Of a stretch of 27,320 nt of DNA, positions 23,398 through 27,320 are shown piece after piece. The position numbers were made by a program, and so were the translations under genes. Under the pieces are notes generated by a model that saw nothing but the letters and a program-made list of their open reading frames with translations, was not told where the DNA came from and made no database searches. Position 1 is the stretch's first letter; each line of letters starts with the position of its first letter. This DNA comes from JADZGC01 sp964613485 (lineage in GTDB: Bacteria; Patescibacteriota; Saccharimonadia; CAILAD01; GCA-016700035): contig CAZTHB010000008.1 in assembly GCA_964613485.1 (NCBI GenBank), positions 1-27,320 on the forward strand, given 5' to 3'.

Positions 23398-25047
23398 ATG
23401 CTTATTACCGCTAACATCGAAGAAAAATCTGTTGGACCGAAGCTTCTTATCAAAAACACCGAACTCAAGCTCCAGGAGGGCGAGAAAGTTGGCTTTATTG
23501 GGCGTAATGGAGTTGGCAAGACGACATTATTGCGTATTATCGATGGTGCAGATGAGGATTACATAGGTTCGATTGAGCGCAAACCGAACCTCGTTATGAT
23601 TACCACTGACCAGGAGCAGGCTGCTCGCCCTGGTGTTTCGGTGCTTGATTACGTATTAGATGGCTTGCGTGATTACCGTGCACTGACGAAAGTTATCGAA
23701 GAATATCCGGATACGATGGGTGAGGATATCGGCAAAATCAGCATGTATTCAGATGCGTTGGAGCGCTACAGTCAGTATGGCTATTATCATGTGGTCGACC
23801 AAGTACGTGAATCGCTACGGGCCTACCAACTTACAGAACATCAGATCGATGGTGAATTTGCTAAGCTGTCCGGTGGTCAAAAACGTTTTGCCCAGCTGGT
23901 ACAGGTGGAGTATTCGAATGCCGACCTGTTGATACTCGATGAGCCGACAAACCACATGGATTATGTCGCAAAGGCTGTGTTTGTGGAATGGTTACGTTCT
24001 ACTCAATCAGGGGTACTCGTAATCTCTCACGATCGAGATGTGCTTTCGGCCGTTGATCGAATTGTTGAGCTTAAAGATCGTCAACTGCACTCATTCCCGG
24101 GTGCGTACCAGGATTATCTGAAACAAAATGCGACTTCGAATGTATCGGCAATGCACCAGTACGAAGTGACACTTAAGACGCTGGAGAACCGTCGCGAAGC
24201 CCTCAAGCTCGCTCAGCTTAAGAAATTGCGCTCTAAGCAGTCACCGAATCCATTTGTGCCACTGGTAAGACGACTAGAGAAAGAGATTGATGAGCTTGAG
24301 TCGCAACTTGTGAAACCGACTATCTGGATCGACCAAACCTCGAGCTCACAACTGAAGAGCGGCCAGGCAGAACAGTATCAGAAGTACAAAGCCAAGAATA
24401 TTCGTATTAAGGATAAGGATTTGGCGGTAGCTGGCGGACATGCCCAGCAACTCATTGCTGTAGATTCACTTTCGTTAGGGTATGAGGCGCCATTATTTAC
24501 AAATGTGAGCTTTTCTGTACGAACAGGGGAGCGTGTACAGCTAGTCGGAAGAAACGGCGCTGGTAAGACAACATTCGTTGAGGCGCTCTGCGCAACAGCG
24601 AGTGGCGATACTCTGACCAGTAGTATATTTGGCGGCTTGATCGACTGCTCCGCGCAACTGGTTATTGGTCGCTATGAGCAGGAAATCGATGATCGCTATC
24701 TCGATCTCACACTTGGACAGGCGATTGCTGAGATCTATCGAGTGAGTGGGCAAGCGGTAAATTATGAAGCTATCACGCAGACCATGATCGAATACTTATT
24801 TGAACGGAGCGACAGTGAAGTGCCCGTTCGACAGCTCTCGGGCGGACAAAAGGCGCGCGTGCAGCTCATCGCAATGTTGGCTCATCGACCGAATCTTCTG
24901 ATACTTGATGAGCCAACCAATCACCTTGATTTACCCTCAATCGAAGAGCTCGAAACAGCACTAAAAAAATACACTGGTGCCGTGCTATACATTTCGCATG
25001 ATAGTTATTTTGCTCAGGTTGTCGGTGGCGAAGTAATCCAACTCTAG
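23398..25047 (+). CDS. ABC-F family ATPase
   Basis: 549 aa with two ABC ATPase domains and no membrane segment. This is the ABC-F class, which acts on the ribosome as translation or resistance factors (EttA, Uup, Vga-like). Domain 1 has Walker A GRNGVGKT (about 35-42), LSGGQKR (about 157-163) and Walker B LLILDEPTNHMD. Domain 2 has GRNGAGKT (about 384-391), LSGGQKAR and LLILDEPTNHLD. A charged helical interdomain linker spans about 240-345. Both H-loops (ISHD) are present. An upstream in-frame TTG (23362) would add 12 residues but is the first base of the -35 box, so it cannot be in the transcript of that promoter. Subfamily is not assigned. Confidence 0.92.
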   Translation: MLITANIEEKSVGPKLLIKNTELKLQEGEKVGFIGRNGVGKTTLLRIIDGADEDYIGSIERKPNLVMITTDQEQAARPGVSVLDYVLDGLRDYRALTKVIEEYPDTMGEDIGKISMYSDALERYSQYGYYHVVDQVRESLRAYQLTEHQIDGEFAKLSGGQKRFAQLVQVEYSNADLLILDEPTNHMDYVAKAVFVEWLRSTQSGVLVISHDRDVLSAVDRIVELKDRQLHSFPGAYQDYLKQNATSNVSAMHQYEVTLKTLENRREALKLAQLKKLRSKQSPNPFVPLVRRLEKEIDELESQLVKPTIWIDQTSSSQLKSGQAEQYQKYKAKNIRIKDKDLAVAGGHAQQLIAVDSLSLGYEAPLFTNVSFSVRTGERVQLVGRNGAGKTTFVEALCATASGDTLTSSIFGGLIDCSAQLVIGRYEQEIDDRYLDLTLGQAIAEIYRVSGQAVNYEAITQTMIEYLFERSDSEVPVRQLSGGQKARVQLIAMLAHRPNLLILDEPTNHLDLPSIEELETALKKYTGAVLYISHDSYFAQVVGGEVIQL

Positions 25048-25090
25048 GCTTTCTTTGCTGAAACCATAAGGAGTTTGTTACCATGGGTAC

Positions 25091-25453
25091 ATGGTATTAT
25101 TCGACGCGATCTCCTGGTGGTACAGCTGGGCCTGGCTGCATGTGCTTGAGGTGATGCGTATGTGGCTGAAGCGCTTGTACAATGTATTCTCTGTGCGCCA
25201 GATGTTTCGCACGCTCTTCGCACCATGGAAGGAGGATCGCGTGACCGGAGCACGGGGGCTCGATCAAATGATGAGTGCGCTGGTGATGAACTCGGTGGCG
25301 CGACTCGTTGGATTGAGTGTGCGACTAATATTTCTGATGATGTATGCGATATCGAGCCTATTTGTCATGGTTGTCGGTGTAACGACGGCAATATTGTGGC
25401 CAATCATCCCGCTCTCGCCGGTCTTATTGCTTATACTCGGAGTTGCATTATGA
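25091..25453 (+). CDS. Small membrane protein with conserved aromatic N-terminus
   Basis: 120 aa. The N-terminus is aromatic (FDAISWWYSWAW), followed by an amphipathic region and the segment RQMFRTLFAPWKEDR (about 36-50). A hydrophobic C-terminal half (about 73-101 and 105-120) forms two likely helices. I recall similar WWY...TLFAPW proteins in CPR genomes but no function. Its stop overlaps the next start (ATGA, 25450-25453), so the two are translationally coupled. The best Shine-Dalgarno nearby (AAGGAG, 25068-25073) is 17 bases from this ATG and 9 from an out-of-frame ATG at 25083. It follows the ABC-F gene by 43 bases on the same strand without a terminator. Confidence 0.72.
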   Translation: MVLFDAISWWYSWAWLHVLEVMRMWLKRLYNVFSVRQMFRTLFAPWKEDRVTGARGLDQMMSALVMNSVARLVGLSVRLIFLMMYAISSLFVMVVGVTTAILWPIIPLSPVLLLILGVAL

Positions 25454-25730
25454 ATCCTACTTCGCAAGAAGCTGGCTTTAGCTTTCAGTATTCTCGACGC
25501 GCTACTCGTATTGCCGGTACTGGATGGTTGCTATCGAAAGGATTGCGCACACTTCTCGCGGTGGTGGTGTGTTTAAGTCTCGTTGCGGCTTTGGCGTTGG
25601 CATTGATCGGGCAGCTACAGTTGGCTTGTTTCGCCGCTATACCGGCTAGCCTCTGTATCGCTCCTTTGGCCTGGGGGAGTTGGGGGATGATGCAGTATTC
25701 TAATAAAGACGCAGTGGGAAGTGGCTCACA
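25450..25730 (+). CDS. N-terminal part of a membrane-tethered Clp-like ATPase (runs into gap)
   Basis: Starts at ATG 25450 inside the ATGA overlap with the preceding gene and is open until the N-run, 93 codons and two bases. The first ~30 residues are polar and basic (SFQYSRRATRIAG). Two hydrophobic helices follow at about 34-55 (LRTLLAVVVCLSLVAALALA) and 58-78, then a polar stretch (MMQYSNKDAVGSGS). If the 100 Ns are taken literally, the frame is the same as the AAA ATPase after the gap (381 bases, divisible by three), and no other start is seen there, so both parts probably belong to one protein. The gap length is likely nominal, so this is an inference. Confidence 0.6.
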
Positions 25731-25830
25731 NNNNNNNNNNNNNNNNNNNNNNNNNNNNNNNNNNNNNNNNNNNNNNNNNNNNNNNNNNNNNNNNNNNNNN
25801 NNNNNNNNNNNNNNNNNNNNNNNNNNNNNN
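25731..25830. other. Assembly gap of 100 Ns
   Basis: Exactly 100 undetermined bases, the usual size for a scaffold join of unknown length. It interrupts the Clp-like ATPase gene. Confidence 0.98.
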
Positions 25831-27320
25831 GACATCCATCCTGATGATTTGACGGAAGGCTTAGTCTGGCTGAATCACTTCATTCATGATCGTCTGGAGA
25901 AGCATGAGCGCAGTATGTACGGAGGGCTTGGTCGCGACTTTGCCGCAGGATATACAAATTACCTCGATCGATTTGGTAAAAATATGACTGAAGAAATCGA
26001 GGGCGGGCATGGTGTGTATTCGTCGCTTGGACGCGAGCAGGTTATTGATCAGCTCATTATCACGCTAAATGAGACGGTGCACCCGGCTGCAGCACTTGTC
26101 GGGCCGATCGGCAGCGGCAAGACAACCCTCGTATATTCTCTGGCAGAGCAAATAGTTAGCAGGACGGATGTCGGCCGTTTGACCTATCGTAAGGTAATGA
26201 TGCTATCTGCGACTGCATTGCTTTCGGCAGCCGGCACTGACACTCCAATCGAAAAAGTACTTACAGAAGTGCTGGCAGATGCAGTACGGGCTAAGAATGT
26301 AGTGTTGTTTTTTGATGAAGCTCAAGCTTTCTTTGAGTCAAAGGCGGGATCAGTTGATATTAGTGAGATTCTCCTGCCCATTCTACAGAATACGCATTTG
26401 CCGATGATATTTGCCTTCACCGAAGAGGACTGGACTCGCTTTAACCAGATTCGACCTAATCTCGTGAGTCAGATGACGAAAATTGTCGTACCCCCGGCTG
26501 ATCGGGCGGGCACTATCCGTACACTCGAAGATGTTGCGCTTGAGTATGAGCAGCGCGAAGGGTTACTAATTACCCTCTCTGCGCTTAAGGAAGCCACAAC
26601 CTTGTCTGATCGCTATACGACAACTAAGACGCAACCGGGGGCGGCGATTGATATGCTAAGAGCGTCATTCGGTTCGTCTCAAAATGGTCTCGTGACTGAG
26701 AAATCAGTGCAGGCGGCTGTTGAGAAGATGACCGGTATAAAGGCTGGTACTGCGACGGGTGATGAAGCGCAGAAGCTCTTGCATCTTGAAGCGCTTATAC
26801 ACGACCGGATGATCAACCAGACAGCTGCTGTGACGGCAGTTGCGTCTGCATTACGACGAGCACGCTCTGGAGTAAAAGATCCCAACCGGCCGATTGGTAG
26901 TTTTTTGTTCCTTGGCCCAACTGGTGTTGGTAAGACTGAGCTCGCAAAATCGCTCGCAGCAGTGTATTTTAGCGGCGAAGACAAGATGATTCGCCTCGAT
27001 ATGTCCGAGTATCAACAGGTGAGTGACGTTAGTCGGTTGCTAGCAGTTGCATCTGAGTCGGGTACAGGATCGTCGTTTTTGCAAAAAGTACGCGAACAGC
27101 CCTATAGTGTGGTGCTTCTCGATGAAATAGAGAAAGCGCATCCGGACATCCTGAACCTCATCTTGCAGTTACTAGATGAGGGGCGGTTGACCGATACGGC
27201 TGGCAAAGCAGTGAGCTTCAAGGACTGCATTATTATCCTAACCTCAAATGCATTAGCTGATGATATACGGCAAGCCGTGTCACAACAGCGCGACCTTGTG
27301 AGTTTGCATGATGAGCTGGT
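25831..27320 (+). CDS. Clp-type double AAA ATPase, divergent; both ends missing
   Basis: Open from the gap to the window edge, 496 codons and two bases. A LDRFGKNMTEEI segment matches the start of ClpB/ClpC AAA domain 1. Domain 1: Walker A GPIGSGKTT (26101-26127) and Walker B VVLFFDEAQ (26299-26325). A middle segment leads to domain 2, which is clearly ClpB/C type: GSFLFLGPTGVGKTELAKSL (Walker A 26914-26937), RLDMSEYQQVSDVSRL, VVLLDEIEKAHPDILNLIL (Walker B 27109-27126), DEGRLTD, and sensor LTSNA. The domain 1 pore-loop motif (KYRGEFEER in ClpC) and the domain 2 GYVG loop are both absent (AAGTDTP and SESGTG occupy these places). This, with the membrane N-terminus, makes a standard ClpP-feeding unfoldase unlikely. 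The function is unknown. Confidence 0.8.

Noticed and set aside
1..27320. UGA recoded as an amino acid (Gracilibacteria-type code)
   Set aside because: Several genes end at TGA exactly where the family ends (tyrS, rpoC, MFS), and no conserved gene is interrupted by in-frame TGA.
1..27320. CRISPR arrays, insertion sequences or phage genes
   Set aside because: No regularly spaced repeats, transposase motifs or terminal inverted repeats were seen on either strand.

Overview
The window looks like a chromosomal scaffold from a Candidate Phyla Radiation (Patescibacteria) bacterium, most likely Candidatus Saccharibacteria (TM7). The grounds are the compact housekeeping layout, the separation of rpoBC from rplJL and of rpsL-rpsG from fusA, the small divergent membrane and Clp-like proteins at the right end, and TGA used as a normal stop (tyrS, mfs, rpoC and others), which argues against the UGA=Gly code of Gracilibacteria/Absconditabacteria. 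The phylum is an inference; no rRNA gene is present.

Left (1-5012): the 3' part of radA, a membrane-anchored PIN-TRAM protein, and on the minus strand a class A penicillin-binding protein with an unusual C-terminal extension. Centre-left (5013-9608): tyrS, recG, a zinc-dependent phospholipase C-like protein and rsmD, closely packed. Then tRNA-Leu(UAG), a near-perfect CIRCE inverted repeat, tig, clpP and an MFS transporter. Centre (13034-21580): a structured leader, rpoB, rpoC, rpsL, rpsG and a strong hairpin. Right (21597-25090): a small zinc-ribbon protein and a divergently transcribed winged-helix/degenerate-NUDIX regulator that share a 26-bp perfect palindrome, a GC-rich small Cys/His protein with a consensus promoter, and an ABC-F ATPase. 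Far right (25091-27320): a small membrane protein overlapping (ATGA) a gene interrupted by a 100-N scaffold gap. That gene starts with two membrane helices and continues after the gap as a double-AAA Clp-type ATPase, cut off by the window edge.

Two themes stand out. First, many promoters (pbp1A, tyrS, tig, rpsL, the NUDIX regulator, abcF) place the -10 box 6-11 bases before the ATG. The predicted mRNAs are leaderless or have at most 5 nt of leader, while other genes (PIN-TRAM, clpP, rpoB, rpoC, rpsG, the GC-rich gene) carry Shine-Dalgarno sequences. Second, regulation is visible: CIRCE at tig (heat-shock control of a folding factor just upstream of clpP), and a palindromic operator at the NUDIX regulator. 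The most novel candidates are the membrane-tethered Clp-like ATPase whose pore-loop motifs are missing in both AAA domains, with its small membrane partner, and the wHTH/dead-NUDIX regulator with its divergent zinc-ribbon neighbour.
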